This document shows positions 29,550-36,934 of a DNA stretch of 64,000 nucleotides, piece after piece (the stretch's first letter is position 1; each line of letters begins with the position of its first letter). The position numbers were made by a program, and so were the translations under genes. Source of the stretch: DASQFQ01 sp963722815 (GTDB lineage: Bacteria > Actinomycetota > Thermoleophilia > Solirubrobacterales > Solirubrobacteraceae); contig CAVROM010000002.1 in the NCBI GenBank assembly GCA_963722815.1, positions 186,001 through 250,000 on the forward strand, read 5' to 3'. The notes beneath the pieces are model-generated. The model saw only the letters and a program-made list of their open reading frames with translations. It made no database searches and was not told the DNA's origin.

Positions 29550-29981
29550 TTAGAGCACCCCTCCGGCACGCAATCCCAGGGCGGCGACCACCAGTGCGGA
29601 GGCTGCCATGACACCCATCTCGCGACGGAGGATGTCAAGCGCGGCGTGCTCCGCGTCGTCCGGGTCGAGCTCGCGCGCGGATGACACCCCGCGCTGGTCC
29701 AGGATCGCCTGCGCCGAGGTGAGCTTGAGCTGCTCGGCGATGAACTGGACGCCGAGCGGGACGAGGCCGTAGATCAGGTGCAGACGCGGCAGCTCCTGGC
29801 CCATCAGCAGCAGTACGGCGCCGTCGAGCGCCTCGATCACGACGAGCGCCTGGCCGGTGCGCAGGATCGGCCAGAACGCGTGGCTGTACTCGTCCTTGCG
29901 CCACTTGTACGCGCCGAGCAGGCCGGCCGCGACGTTGACGACCACGACGGCGACGCCAAGGACGATGTGGACGGTCGTCAT
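29550..29981 (-). CDS. Four-helix membrane protein upstream of nuo
   Basis: A 143-residue protein beginning MTTVHIVLGVAVVVVNVAAG. Four hydrophobic helices are separated by AYKWRKDEYSHAFWPILRTG and a loop RGVSSARELDPDDAEHA. The last helix ends in a short tail. I do not recognise a named family. It starts exactly at the base after the flavin reductase stop (29982), so the two are one transcription unit that probably reads into nuo. Confidence 0.7.
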   Translation of the reverse strand: MTTVHIVLGVAVVVVNVAAGLLGAYKWRKDEYSHAFWPILRTGQALVVIEALDGAVLLLMGQELPRLHLIYGLVPLGVQFIAEQLKLTSAQAILDQRGVSSARELDPDDAEHAALDILRREMGVMAASALVVAALGLRAGGVL

Positions 29982-30467
29982 CTAGAGCGCCGTGTAGCGG
30001 GCGCGGTACCAGACCAGCGGATCGAGCCCCTCGGTGCCCAGCTCCGCCGCGTGCACCGCGCCGATCCCGATCGTGTGATCGCCGGCGGGGACCAGCCGGT
30101 CGAGGTCGCAGCCCACCCACGCGAGCGTGCCGTCGAGCACGGGGATGCCGTCGTGGACCGAGTGGGGGACGTCGGCGAACTTCGAGTCCTCCTTGGAGGC
30201 GAAGCGGCGGGCGAGGTGCTCCTGGCCGGCGGCGAGCACGTTGACGCCGAAGCGCTGCTCGCGTTGAACCTCGGGGAGCGTGCGCGCGCCGTTGTCGAAG
30301 CAGACCAGCACGAGCACCGGGTCGAGGCTGAGGCTCGCGACCGCGTTGGCGGTCATGCCCTGGGGCCCGGTGGGCGTGTCGACGGTCACGACGGCCACGC
30401 CGGTGGCGAAGTGCCCCATGACGGCGCGGAAGCGATCGGGCTCGACGCGCCTCACGGGGTGATTCAT
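29982..30467 (-). CDS. Flavin reductase-like domain protein (FMN-binding split barrel)
   Basis: 161 residues from ATG 30467. The flavin reductase fold is seen as RAVMGHFATGVAVVTVDTPT, GMTANAVASLSLDPVLVLVC, RFGVNVLAAGQEHLARRFAS and the C-terminal GDHTIGIGAVHAAELG. Relatives supply reduced flavin to monooxygenases using NAD(P)H. The electron acceptor is unknown. It diverges from the cytochrome c gene with an 18-bp gap. Confidence 0.88.
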   Translation of the reverse strand: MNHPVRRVEPDRFRAVMGHFATGVAVVTVDTPTGPQGMTANAVASLSLDPVLVLVCFDNGARTLPEVQREQRFGVNVLAAGQEHLARRFASKEDSKFADVPHSVHDGIPVLDGTLAWVGCDLDRLVPAGDHTIGIGAVHAAELGTEGLDPLVWYRARYTAL

Positions 30468-30485
30468 CGTATGCTCCCCGCCTTG

Positions 30486-30956
30486 ATGCGTCGTCGCCTC
30501 GCGCTCTTCTCCCTGCCCCTTCTCGCCGCCGGGATCGTCGCGTGCGGCTCCGAGGGGATCGACCTCTCGAAGTCGGATCCGAACTACGAGGGCGCACAGA
30601 TTTTCGTGGAGCGCTGCTCGGGCTGCCACACGCTGAAGAAGGCCGGCACGCAGGGCTCGGCGGTCAAGCCCCAGACGCGCGAGTACAAGGACGGCCCGAA
30701 CTTCGATCAGCGCAAGGAGGAGAAGGATCAGATCCTCTACGCGATCCGCAACGGCGGCTTCTCCTCCGGCCCGATGCCGCAGAACATCGTCATCGGCGAG
30801 GAGGCCGAGAAGGTGGCGGACTTCATCGCGAAGTACTCGGGCGACGAGCGCAAGACGCCGCCCACGCCCGTAGCCGCCGATGGTCGACCTGAGGGCGATC
30901 CGCCGGGAGCCGGACGCGGCGCGCGCCGCGCTGGCGCGCCGCGGCGACGGTTCTGA
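30486..30956 (+). CDS. Cytochrome c lipoprotein (single CXXCH)
   Basis: ATG 30486 gives MRRRLALFSLPLLAAGIVAC, a lipoprotein signal with lipobox IVAC, so the protein is probably anchored outside the membrane. The haem site is CSGCH near residue 49, and MPQN near 100 may supply the axial Met. The ordinary domain ends near residue 125. The open frame then overlaps serS by 77 bp. A TAG at 30871 in the next frame, 6 bp before serS, suggests one extra base near the end and a true stop at 30873. Probably a small electron carrier. Confidence 0.82.
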   Translation: MRRRLALFSLPLLAAGIVACGSEGIDLSKSDPNYEGAQIFVERCSGCHTLKKAGTQGSAVKPQTREYKDGPNFDQRKEEKDQILYAIRNGGFSSGPMPQNIVIGEEAEKVADFIAKYSGDERKTPPTPVAADGRPEGDPPGAGRGARRAGAPRRRF

Positions 30957-32130
30957 GGAGCGGCTGGACGCGGCGCTGGCGCTCGACGCGCGGCGGCGCG
31001 AGCTCCTGCCCGAGGTCGAGGGGCTGCGGGCGCGCCAGAACGAGGCCTCGCAGGCGATCGCGCGCGCGAAGAAGGAGGGCGGGGACGCGGCGGAGGCGAT
31101 CGCCGACATGCAGGAGGTCTCGCGCCGGGCGAAGGCGCTGTCGGAGGAGGTCGCGGCGGTCGAGGCCGAGCTCGGCGAGGTGCTGACGCTGATCCCGAAC
31201 CCGCCGGACCCGACCGCGGCGGACGAGGACACCTCCCTGCGCGAGGTGGGGAACCCGCGCGCGGGCGCGCGCGACCACCTCGACCTGGCCGGGCCGCTGA
31301 TCGACATGGAGGCGGCCGCGCGGGTCTCCGGCTCGCGCTTCGCGTACCTGAAGGGCGACATGGTGCTGCTCGAGCTGGCGCTGCAGCGCTGGGGGCTCGA
31401 GGTGCTGATGGGCAAGGGCTTCGAGCCCGTCATCCCGCCGGTGCTCGTGCGCGAGGAGGCGCTGTACGGCACCGGGATGCTCCCGGACACCGAGCAGCAG
31501 CTCTACCGGCTCGCCGACGATCCGCTGTATCTGGTGGGGACGAGCGAGGTGCCGCTCGCCTCGCTGCACGCGGGCGAGATCCTGGACGCGAGCGCGTTGC
31601 CGCTGCGCTACGCGGGCACGTCGCCGTGCTTCCGGCGCGAGGCGGGCGCCGCGGGGCGCGATACGCGGGGGATCTTCCGGGTGCATCAGTTCGGCAAGGT
31701 CGAGATGTTCTCGTTTGTCGAGCCGGATGCGGCGGTCGAGGAGCACGAGCGGCTGCTCGCGATCGAGGAGGAGATCCTGCAGGCGTTGGGGATCCCGTAC
31801 CGGGTGGTCAACATCGCGGCCAACGACCTCGGCGCGTCGGCGGCCAAGAAGTACGACTGCGAGGCGTGGATCCCCTCGCAGGAGCGCTACCGCGAGGTGA
31901 CGTCGACGTCGAACACGACCGACTTCCAGGCGCGCCGGCTGGACATCCGGTACCGCCCGGAGAGCGGCGGGCCGCGCCACGTGGCGACGCTGAACGGGAC
32001 GGCGGTGACGTGGCGGTTCATGATCGCGCTGATCGAGAACGGACAGCAGGAGGACGGGTCGGTCGCGTTGCCCTCCGTGTTGCGCGACTGGGGTGCTCCG
32101 GCCGAGCTTCGGGTAGGGGAGCGCGCATGA
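30880..32130 (+). CDS. serS: Seryl-tRNA synthetase
   Basis: 416 residues, normal length. The N-terminal coiled-coil arm starts MVDLRAIRREPDAARAALAR and spans to about residue 100. The class II catalytic domain contains LVGTSEVPLASLHAGEIL (motif 1 region), TSPCFRREAGAAGRDTRGIF (motif 2) and GTAVTWRFMIALIENGQQ (motif 3). It charges tRNA-Ser; two tRNA-Ser genes lie 20 kb downstream. Stop and the next start overlap as ATGA. Confidence 0.95.
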   Translation: MVDLRAIRREPDAARAALARRGDGSEERLDAALALDARRRELLPEVEGLRARQNEASQAIARAKKEGGDAAEAIADMQEVSRRAKALSEEVAAVEAELGEVLTLIPNPPDPTAADEDTSLREVGNPRAGARDHLDLAGPLIDMEAAARVSGSRFAYLKGDMVLLELALQRWGLEVLMGKGFEPVIPPVLVREEALYGTGMLPDTEQQLYRLADDPLYLVGTSEVPLASLHAGEILDASALPLRYAGTSPCFRREAGAAGRDTRGIFRVHQFGKVEMFSFVEPDAAVEEHERLLAIEEEILQALGIPYRVVNIAANDLGASAAKKYDCEAWIPSQERYREVTSTSNTTDFQARRLDIRYRPESGGPRHVATLNGTAVTWRFMIALIENGQQEDGSVALPSVLRDWGAPAELRVGERA

Positions 32131-32294
32131 GCGACATCACGCCTTCGGAGCCCGAGATCCCTGACGAGCCGCCCGAGCCCGAGGACGGGACCCCGGAGGT
32201 CGAGGATCAGCCGCTCGGCCCGCCGGCCGAGATGCCGGAGGAGGACGCGCCGCTGCCGGGCCTCCCCGAGAACGAGCCGCCGGCCTCGGAGTAG
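32127..32294 (+). CDS. Small acidic Pro/Glu-rich protein downstream of serS
   Basis: A 55-residue protein, almost entirely Pro, Glu, Asp and Gly (MSDITPSEPEIPDEPPEPED at the start). ATG 32127 overlaps the serS stop (ATGA), the best evidence that it is translated. It is predicted disordered. Its 3' end overlaps the convergent PH-domain gene by 88 bp. No family recognised. Confidence 0.5.
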   Translation: MSDITPSEPEIPDEPPEPEDGTPEVEDQPLGPPAEMPEEDAPLPGLPENEPPASE

Positions 32295-32689
32295 GCGCGG
32301 ACCGCCTGGTCGAGGCGGGCCTGGTCGAGCTCGAAGCCGCGCGCGGGGAGGTTGATCTCGCCGTCGATCATGCCGCGGACGCCTCTTGGGAGCGGGCTGC
32401 CCGGCTTCAGCTTCACGGCGACCGCGTGCGGGTTGCGGTAGTTGACGCTCCGGACGTGCTCCCAGGGGATGCGGCCGGCGGGGCGGACGCGGATGCCCTT
32501 CTCGTCGACCCGTAGGCGCTCGAGGTTGACGGCGCTCACGACCACGACGTAGAGCGTGACGATCACGAGGAACACGGTCGGGATGTCGAAGCCGGCCAGC
32601 ATCAGGATCCCGACCCACCCGGCGAGCGCGAGCAGCGGCACCATCTGCGCCCAGGTGAGCTTGCGGACGACGTAGGGCTCGCTGTTCAC
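32207..32689 (-). CDS. Membrane-anchored PH-domain-like protein
   Basis: GTG 32689 overlaps the upstream stop (GTGA). Two membrane helices (VPLLALAGWVGILMLAG and a second ending VVVVSAVNL) are followed by a bacterial-PH-like beta domain: RLRVDEKGIRVRPAGRIPWE, then HVRSVNYRNPHAVAVKLKPG. The role is unknown. It pairs with the DUF3592-like gene. The tail is Ser/Gly-rich. Confidence 0.7.
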   Translation of the reverse strand: MNSEPYVVRKLTWAQMVPLLALAGWVGILMLAGFDIPTVFLVIVTLYVVVVSAVNLERLRVDEKGIRVRPAGRIPWEHVRSVNYRNPHAVAVKLKPGSPLPRGVRGMIDGEINLPARGFELDQARLDQAVRAYSEAGGSFSGRPGSGASSSGISAGGPSG

Positions 32690-33138
32690 AACACCACCGC
32701 GAGGAAGGCGGCGGCCGCGAGCCCGACCGCGATCAGGATCGCGCCGAGCCCGATGATCACGCCCCTGACGACCGAGGCGCTCCCGCCGGCCGGCAGCGAC
32801 GCGCTCGTGGGGTCGGCGGCGTCGTAGAGCACGGTCACCTGTGCGCCGGGCTTGGCCGCCGGCGGGTTGGTGCCCCAGCTCGACTGCGTCTCGACCGTGC
32901 GGCCGTCGGGGAGCGAGAAGCGCAGGACGGGGAACGCCAGCAGGTTGGAGTCGCCGGCCTGCCCGACCGACTGCCAGCGCAGGTCGGTCACCTCGCCGCT
33001 CGTGCTGGTGGCGGCCGCCTCCCAGCGGGCGCGGCGGCGCTTGGCCTTGACCGCGAGGGCGATCATCCCGCCGCCGATCAGCAGGAAGCCGGCCGGGAAG
33101 AACCAGGCGACGGCAGAGGACACGGCGACGGGGAGCAC
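32686..33138 (-). CDS. DUF3592-like membrane protein
   Basis: About 150 residues from GTG 33138, with N-terminal and C-terminal hydrophobic helices. The central extracytoplasmic region has SGEVTDLRWQSVG, FPVLRFSLPDGRTVETQSSW and GAQVTVLYDAADPTSA, the pattern of DUF3592 proteins. Function unknown. It forms a two-gene operon with the PH-like gene. Confidence 0.72.
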   Translation of the reverse strand: MLPVAVSSAVAWFFPAGFLLIGGGMIALAVKAKRRRARWEAAATSTSGEVTDLRWQSVGQAGDSNLLAFPVLRFSLPDGRTVETQSSWGTNPPAAKPGAQVTVLYDAADPTSASLPAGGSASVVRGVIIGLGAILIAVGLAAAAFLAVVL

Positions 33139-33197
33139 TGGTGCCGTGGTACCCGTCTTGCATTCCGTCCGACCGGGCGCCCACGCTCTGTCCCGTC

Positions 33198-33398
33198 ATG
33201 TACACGGCGACGCTTGTCTGCTCGGATCCCGCCTGCGCCGAGGAGTTCGCGGGCGAGACGGCGACCCTGCACGAGCTGGAGACGCTGGTCTGCGACTGCG
33301 GGTGCGCCCTGCAGATCGTGGGCTGGCCCGAGGTCGAGGCCGAGCCGCTCGCGCAGGTGATCATGCTGCGCGTCGGCAGCGGCCGGCTAGCGGCGTAG
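33198..33398 (+). CDS. Small cysteine-rich (zinc-ribbon-like) protein
   Basis: A 66-residue protein from ATG 33198 (MYTATLVCSDPACAEEFAGE). Cys pairs C-x4-C and C-x-C-x-C (VCDCGCALQ) could bind zinc. It overlaps the convergent glycosyltransferase stop by 12 bp. No family assigned. Confidence 0.6.
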   Translation: MYTATLVCSDPACAEEFAGETATLHELETLVCDCGCALQIVGWPEVEAEPLAQVIMLRVGSGRLAA

Positions 33399-34673
33399 CG
33401 CGTTCGGCACCGGCTGCGGCGCCGGCGCGGTGTAGCGGGTGATCCGGATCCGGCCCGTCTCGATCGCCTTCCCCGGCAGGAAGCCCGTGGGCGTCTGCGG
33501 TCGCAACCCTCCCGTCGTGACCACCTCGAGCTCGCGGGTGGTCACCGCCGGCACCGGGTGCAGCCCGGGCGCGTACCAGCGGAGCGGGATCGACTGGTAG
33601 GCGGGGGTGACGAGAACCGCGGGCGCCGTGACCTTGCGCGCCGCGCTCCGCCAGTCCTCGCGCGCGTGCGCGGGATCGATCAGCGCGCCGATGGTCGCGG
33701 CCAGGAGCACGACGCAGGTCGCTCCGCCCACCCACGCGCCAGCCCTCCCCGCCGCGTAGCCGATCGCGGGGACGGCCAGCGCGATCGCCAGCACCGCGAT
33801 CGTGTTGCGGTTGTTGATGTAGTCGGCGCCGCCGAGCGCGGTGAGCAGCATCAGCGCCGCGCCGCCACCGCCGACGATCGCCGGCATCAGCGCCTCCCGG
33901 CGCCGGATCGCCAGGACCGCGCCGGCGATCAGCAGCGCGCCGCCGAGCCACTCGAGGTTGTCGATCGCGGCGCCCCGCTCGCCGACGATCCAGCTCGTCA
34001 CGACGCCTTTGGTGCGGGTGGCGAGGCCGGCCCCCTGCGTGACGTTGTCGGCGTGGTCGCCGCGGAGCTGCTCGTGCAGCAGCGGCAGCAGTCCGGCGCC
34101 CACCACGACGACCGCCGCCACCGCGGCGCGGCGGCCGCGCCACAGCAGGATCGCTGCCTCGATCGCCACGGGGAAGATCGCGAAGTAGTGGCACCCGAGC
34201 GCGACCGCCGACGCGATCGCCCAGCCCAGCGGGCGGTCGCCGAGGAAGCAGAGGAAGCCGACCGCGCACGCCAGCGCGACCGCCGAGTACCCGCGCGCCT
34301 CCTGCGAGTAGTAGACGAGCAGCGGGTGGACGGCGATGAGCGCGGCCAGCGCCACCGCGGTCCGCTCGCCGGCCAGCTTCCTCCCGATCGCGTAGCCGAC
34401 CGGGACGAGCGCGATCCCGCACAGCGCCGAGGGCAGGCGCAGCGCGAACTCGCTCGTGCCGGCGATGCGCGTCCATCCCCATTCGAGGAGGTAGAAGAGC
34501 GGCGGGTTGGCCTCCTGCTGCGCGACGACGTGGAAGAGGTCGCCGAGGCCCCCACGGGCGAGGTTGCCGGTCAGCACCTCGTCGAGCCACAGCGACTGCG
34601 AGCCGAGCGTGGGCAGTCGGAGCGCCGCGGCGAGCGCGGTCAGCGCGATCAGGGCTCGCGGCACGCGCGGCAT
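33387..34673 (-). CDS. GT39/ArnT-like polytopic glycosyltransferase
   Basis: A 428-residue polytopic membrane protein. The first luminal loop carries the GT-C signature LGSQSLWLDEVLTGNLARGG (catalytic Asp/Glu), followed by QQEANPPLFYLLEWGWTRIA and YYSQEARGYSAVALA. These enzymes transfer sugars from polyprenyl-phosphate donors to lipids or proteins outside the membrane. Start at ATG 34673; an upstream in-frame ATG exists. It is divergent from padR. The acceptor is unknown. Confidence 0.85.
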   Translation of the reverse strand: MPRVPRALIALTALAAALRLPTLGSQSLWLDEVLTGNLARGGLGDLFHVVAQQEANPPLFYLLEWGWTRIAGTSEFALRLPSALCGIALVPVGYAIGRKLAGERTAVALAALIAVHPLLVYYSQEARGYSAVALACAVGFLCFLGDRPLGWAIASAVALGCHYFAIFPVAIEAAILLWRGRRAAVAAVVVVGAGLLPLLHEQLRGDHADNVTQGAGLATRTKGVVTSWIVGERGAAIDNLEWLGGALLIAGAVLAIRRREALMPAIVGGGGAALMLLTALGGADYINNRNTIAVLAIALAVPAIGYAAGRAGAWVGGATCVVLLAATIGALIDPAHAREDWRSAARKVTAPAVLVTPAYQSIPLRWYAPGLHPVPAVTTRELEVVTTGGLRPQTPTGFLPGKAIETGRIRITRYTAPAPQPVPNALRR

Positions 34674-34708
34674 TGTGGCGCGCCCCGGGCCGGCTCTTCC
34701 TGATCCTC

Positions 34709-34738
34709 TTGACATTTGATAGGTAACGATATATCGTT
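34709..34738 (+). promoter_or_regulatory. padR promoter with palindromic operator
   Basis: TTGACA at 34709-34714 is followed by TATATC (34730-34735) or TATCGT (34732-34737) as the -10. A perfect 14-bp palindrome AACGATATATCGTT (34725-34738) covers the -10. ATCGTGATAT at 34744-34753 looks like another partial site. PadR regulators typically bind such AT-rich dyads, so autorepression is likely. A Shine-Dalgarno AGGAG lies at 34762-34766. Confidence 0.7.
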
Positions 34739-34772
34739 GAGGCATCGTGATATTCAAAGATAGGAGCCACCC

Positions 34773-35372
34773 ATGCATAGACATGGACCCCATCCCGGAA
34801 AAGGCCGGGACTTTCTCTTCCACGCCATGAGCCCCCGCGGCCACCATCGCGGCGGCTGGGGCGGGCCCGGCGAGTGGGGCGACCCGCGCGCCATGGGCGG
34901 CATGCGCCGCCGCCGGATGCGGAGGGGCGACGTCCGCGCCGCCCTCCTCGTCCTCCTCGACGAGCAGCCGCACACCGGCTACAGCGCGATGGAGGAGCTT
35001 GAGCGCCGGAGCAACGGCGCCTGGCGCCCCAGCCCGGGCTCGGTCTACCCGACCCTCCAGCAGCTCGAGGACGAGGGCCTCATCCGCCAGGAGGCGGGCG
35101 AGGGCCGTACGCCCTTCACGCTGACCGACGAGGGCAAGGCCTACGTCGCCGACCACCGCGAGGAGCTCGGCGAGCCGTGGGCGAAGTCGTCCGAGGGCAT
35201 CGGCGAGGAGCGGCTCGAGCTGCGAGGGCTGATCGCCCAGATCGCGGCCGCGGCGTTCCAGGTCGGCCAGGCCGGCGACGACGCCCAGGTCACCAAGGCC
35301 AAGGAGCTGCTGGCGGACGCCCGTCGCGGTCTCTACAAGATCCTGGCCGACGACGAGGAGCCGGAGGCCTAG
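34773..35372 (+). CDS. PadR-family transcriptional regulator
   Basis: 199 residues from ATG 34773. The first 50 residues are His/Gly/Arg-rich (GHHRGGWGGPGEWGDPRAMG), an extension sometimes seen in this family. The winged helix spans about 50-130: RGDVRAALLVLLDEQPHTGY, RPSPGSVYPTLQQLEDEGLI, TPFTLTDEGKAYV. The C-terminal helices (130-195) form the dimerisation part. No obvious drug pump is adjacent; the divergent GT39 gene may be a target. Confidence 0.9.
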   Translation: MHRHGPHPGKGRDFLFHAMSPRGHHRGGWGGPGEWGDPRAMGGMRRRRMRRGDVRAALLVLLDEQPHTGYSAMEELERRSNGAWRPSPGSVYPTLQQLEDEGLIRQEAGEGRTPFTLTDEGKAYVADHREELGEPWAKSSEGIGEERLELRGLIAQIAAAAFQVGQAGDDAQVTKAKELLADARRGLYKILADDEEPEA

Positions 35373-35511
35373 CTTTCCGGCGGTGAGTCAAGGCCGCGCT
35401 GGTCGTGGGGGTGGTCGCCGCGGGTTGTGATCGCGGTGTTTGTGTGGGTCGGCGGTGGGGGGCGCTGGGCGGGGGTGCCGGTCAGGTCGGCAGGCTGATT
35501 AGGCGCCGTCG

Positions 35512-35540
35512 TGGCCTGCTCCCCGTGGTGGCGTTGTCAG
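35512..35540 (+). repeat. Left inverted repeat of the IS3-family element
   Basis: 29 nt. It matches the reverse complement of 36812-36838 except for a 2-nt length difference and one neighbouring mismatch in the middle. The outer 13 bases and inner 11 bases agree exactly. Confidence 0.85.
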
Positions 35541-35644
35541 TCCTTGATTGTTCTTCGTGATCGAGATGGAGCCGGCGAAGCCGGCGTCTTCTCCGTCGGG
35601 GGTTGATCAGAGGATCGGCCGCTCATCGGAGTCAGGAGATTCGG

Positions 35645-35944
35645 TTGAGCGACAAGCGCAAGTACCGGAAGTTCACGGTGCAGCAGAAGGCCGAGCTCGT
35701 GCTCGCGTCCTTCCGCGGCGACCGGTCGATCGCGGAGATCTGCCGCGAGCACGACATCTCAGAGACGCTGTTGCGTCGTTGGCGCGACCAGATGGTCGAG
35801 GCGGGTATGGAGCGCTTCGCGGCGGGCCAGGACCGTTCGCTTGCCGCTGAGCAGCGGCGGCGGATCGCGCAGCTGGAGCGGACGCTCGGGAAGAAGACCT
35901 ATGAGTTGGAGATCTCGGGAAAGCTCTTGCGGGACTGGGAGTAG
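35645..35944 (+). CDS. IS3-family transposase OrfA (HTH)
   Basis: TTG 35645 has AGGAG six bases upstream. The 99-residue protein carries the helix-turn-helix FTVQQKAELVLASFRGDRSI...ETLLRRWRDQM and a C-terminal leucine-zipper-like helix (EQRRRIAQLERTLGKKTYEL). It binds the IS ends. Unlike many IS3 elements, orfB starts after the orfA stop with its own signal (2-bp gap), so no programmed frameshift is needed. Confidence 0.88.
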   Translation: MSDKRKYRKFTVQQKAELVLASFRGDRSIAEICREHDISETLLRRWRDQMVEAGMERFAAGQDRSLAAEQRRRIAQLERTLGKKTYELEISGKLLRDWE

Positions 35945-35946
35945 GC

Positions 35947-36810
35947 ATGCGCGTCACCCGGTCCCGCGAGCTCGTCGCCGAGGGCTACTCGCCCTCGGCG
36001 GTGGCGCGCGTGGCGCAGATCAGCCGCCAGGCGATCTATCGCGTCCCGAAACGCCGGCCGCCAGCGGCGCGGCGGGCGGGCCCGCCCGCCGGCGAGGTCG
36101 ACGCCGCGATCATCGAGGTGGCCGAGGCCAACCAGACCGACGGCTACCGGATGGTCTGCGCGCTCGTCACCCGCAAGCTCGGGCGGGCGGTCAACCGCAA
36201 GCGCGTGCTCAGGGTCATGCGCGAGCGGCGGCTGATCCAGCGTCGCCGGCGGCTGGATCGCCGCCGCCGGCCCGGGTTCTTTCAGGTCACGCGCCCGAAC
36301 GAGCTCTGGCATCTGGACATGACCTCGGTCTGGGTCGCCGAGCACGGCTGGTGTTATCTGATGGCCGCGATCGATTGCTGCACCAGGGAGATCGTCGGCT
36401 GGCACCTCGAGCTGCGCTGCCGCGCGAAGGAGTCGATCGCGCTGGTTGAGCAAGCGGCCGCCGCGCGAGCGATCCGGCCTCAGACGCTGACGCTGGGCAC
36501 CGACAACGGATCCGCGTTCACCGCCAGGGCATTCAAGCTCGTGCTCTCGGGCCTGGGGATCGCGCACCGCCGCGGCGGCTACCGCGACCCCGAGAGCCAG
36601 GCCTTCATCGAGTCCTGGTTCGGCAAGCTCAAAGAGCGCTGCGTCTGGCTGCACGAGTTCGAGACCCTCGACGAGGCCAGGGAGGTGATCGGCACTCACA
36701 TCGACGGCTACCACCACCGCCCGCACAGCGGGCTGAACTACCGCACGCCAGCCGAGGTCGCCCAGACCTGGGACGATGCCCTCGGAGACCTACAAACCCC
36801 CGCGGCCTGA
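35947..36810 (+). CDS. IS3-family transposase OrfB (DDE integrase)
   Basis: 287 residues, start ATG 35947. An HTH_21-like segment (NQTDGYRMVCALVTRKLGRA) precedes the rve core. Catalytic acids are visible: D in LWHLDMTSVW, D in LGTDNGSAFTA and E in AFIESWFGKLKERC, with the usual DD(35)E spacing. It catalyses strand transfer. The frame is intact. Confidence 0.92.
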   Translation: MRVTRSRELVAEGYSPSAVARVAQISRQAIYRVPKRRPPAARRAGPPAGEVDAAIIEVAEANQTDGYRMVCALVTRKLGRAVNRKRVLRVMRERRLIQRRRRLDRRRRPGFFQVTRPNELWHLDMTSVWVAEHGWCYLMAAIDCCTREIVGWHLELRCRAKESIALVEQAAAARAIRPQTLTLGTDNGSAFTARAFKLVLSGLGIAHRRGGYRDPESQAFIESWFGKLKERCVWLHEFETLDEAREVIGTHIDGYHHRPHSGLNYRTPAEVAQTWDDALGDLQTPAA

Positions 36811-36811
36811 G

Positions 36812-36838
36812 CTGACAACGCCGCCGGGGAGCAGGCCA
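36812..36838 (-). repeat. Right inverted repeat of the IS3-family element
   Basis: 27 nt, starting just after the orfB stop and ending GCAGGCCA at 36838. It is the complement of the left repeat. Confidence 0.85.
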
Positions 36839-36934
36839 GTCGTGCGGCAGGCTTTCGTGTGTGCCGTGAGGACCGGCGAGCGCGGGCGGGCGGCAAGCTC
36901 GGTTGCGTCGTCGTGCGGCATAGCTCAGACGCCG

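Larger units (their letters stand above)
35512..36838 (+). mobile_element. Complete IS3-family insertion sequence with 4-bp target duplication
   Basis: 1327 bp bounded by imperfect inverted repeats beginning TGGCCTGCTCCCC, with terminal TG...CA. The direct repeat GTCG lies on both sides (35508-35511 and 36839-36842), as expected for a transposition scar. It contains orfA and orfB, both intact. Everything needed for transposition appears present. Confidence 0.88.

Noticed and set aside
5645..30956. Programmed +1 frameshifting as the main explanation for the broken genes
   Set aside because: Sites lack a common slippery codon or stop codon at the shift, several genes have multiple shifts, and some changes are two-base or deletions. 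Sequence error is simpler; kept only as an alternative to test.
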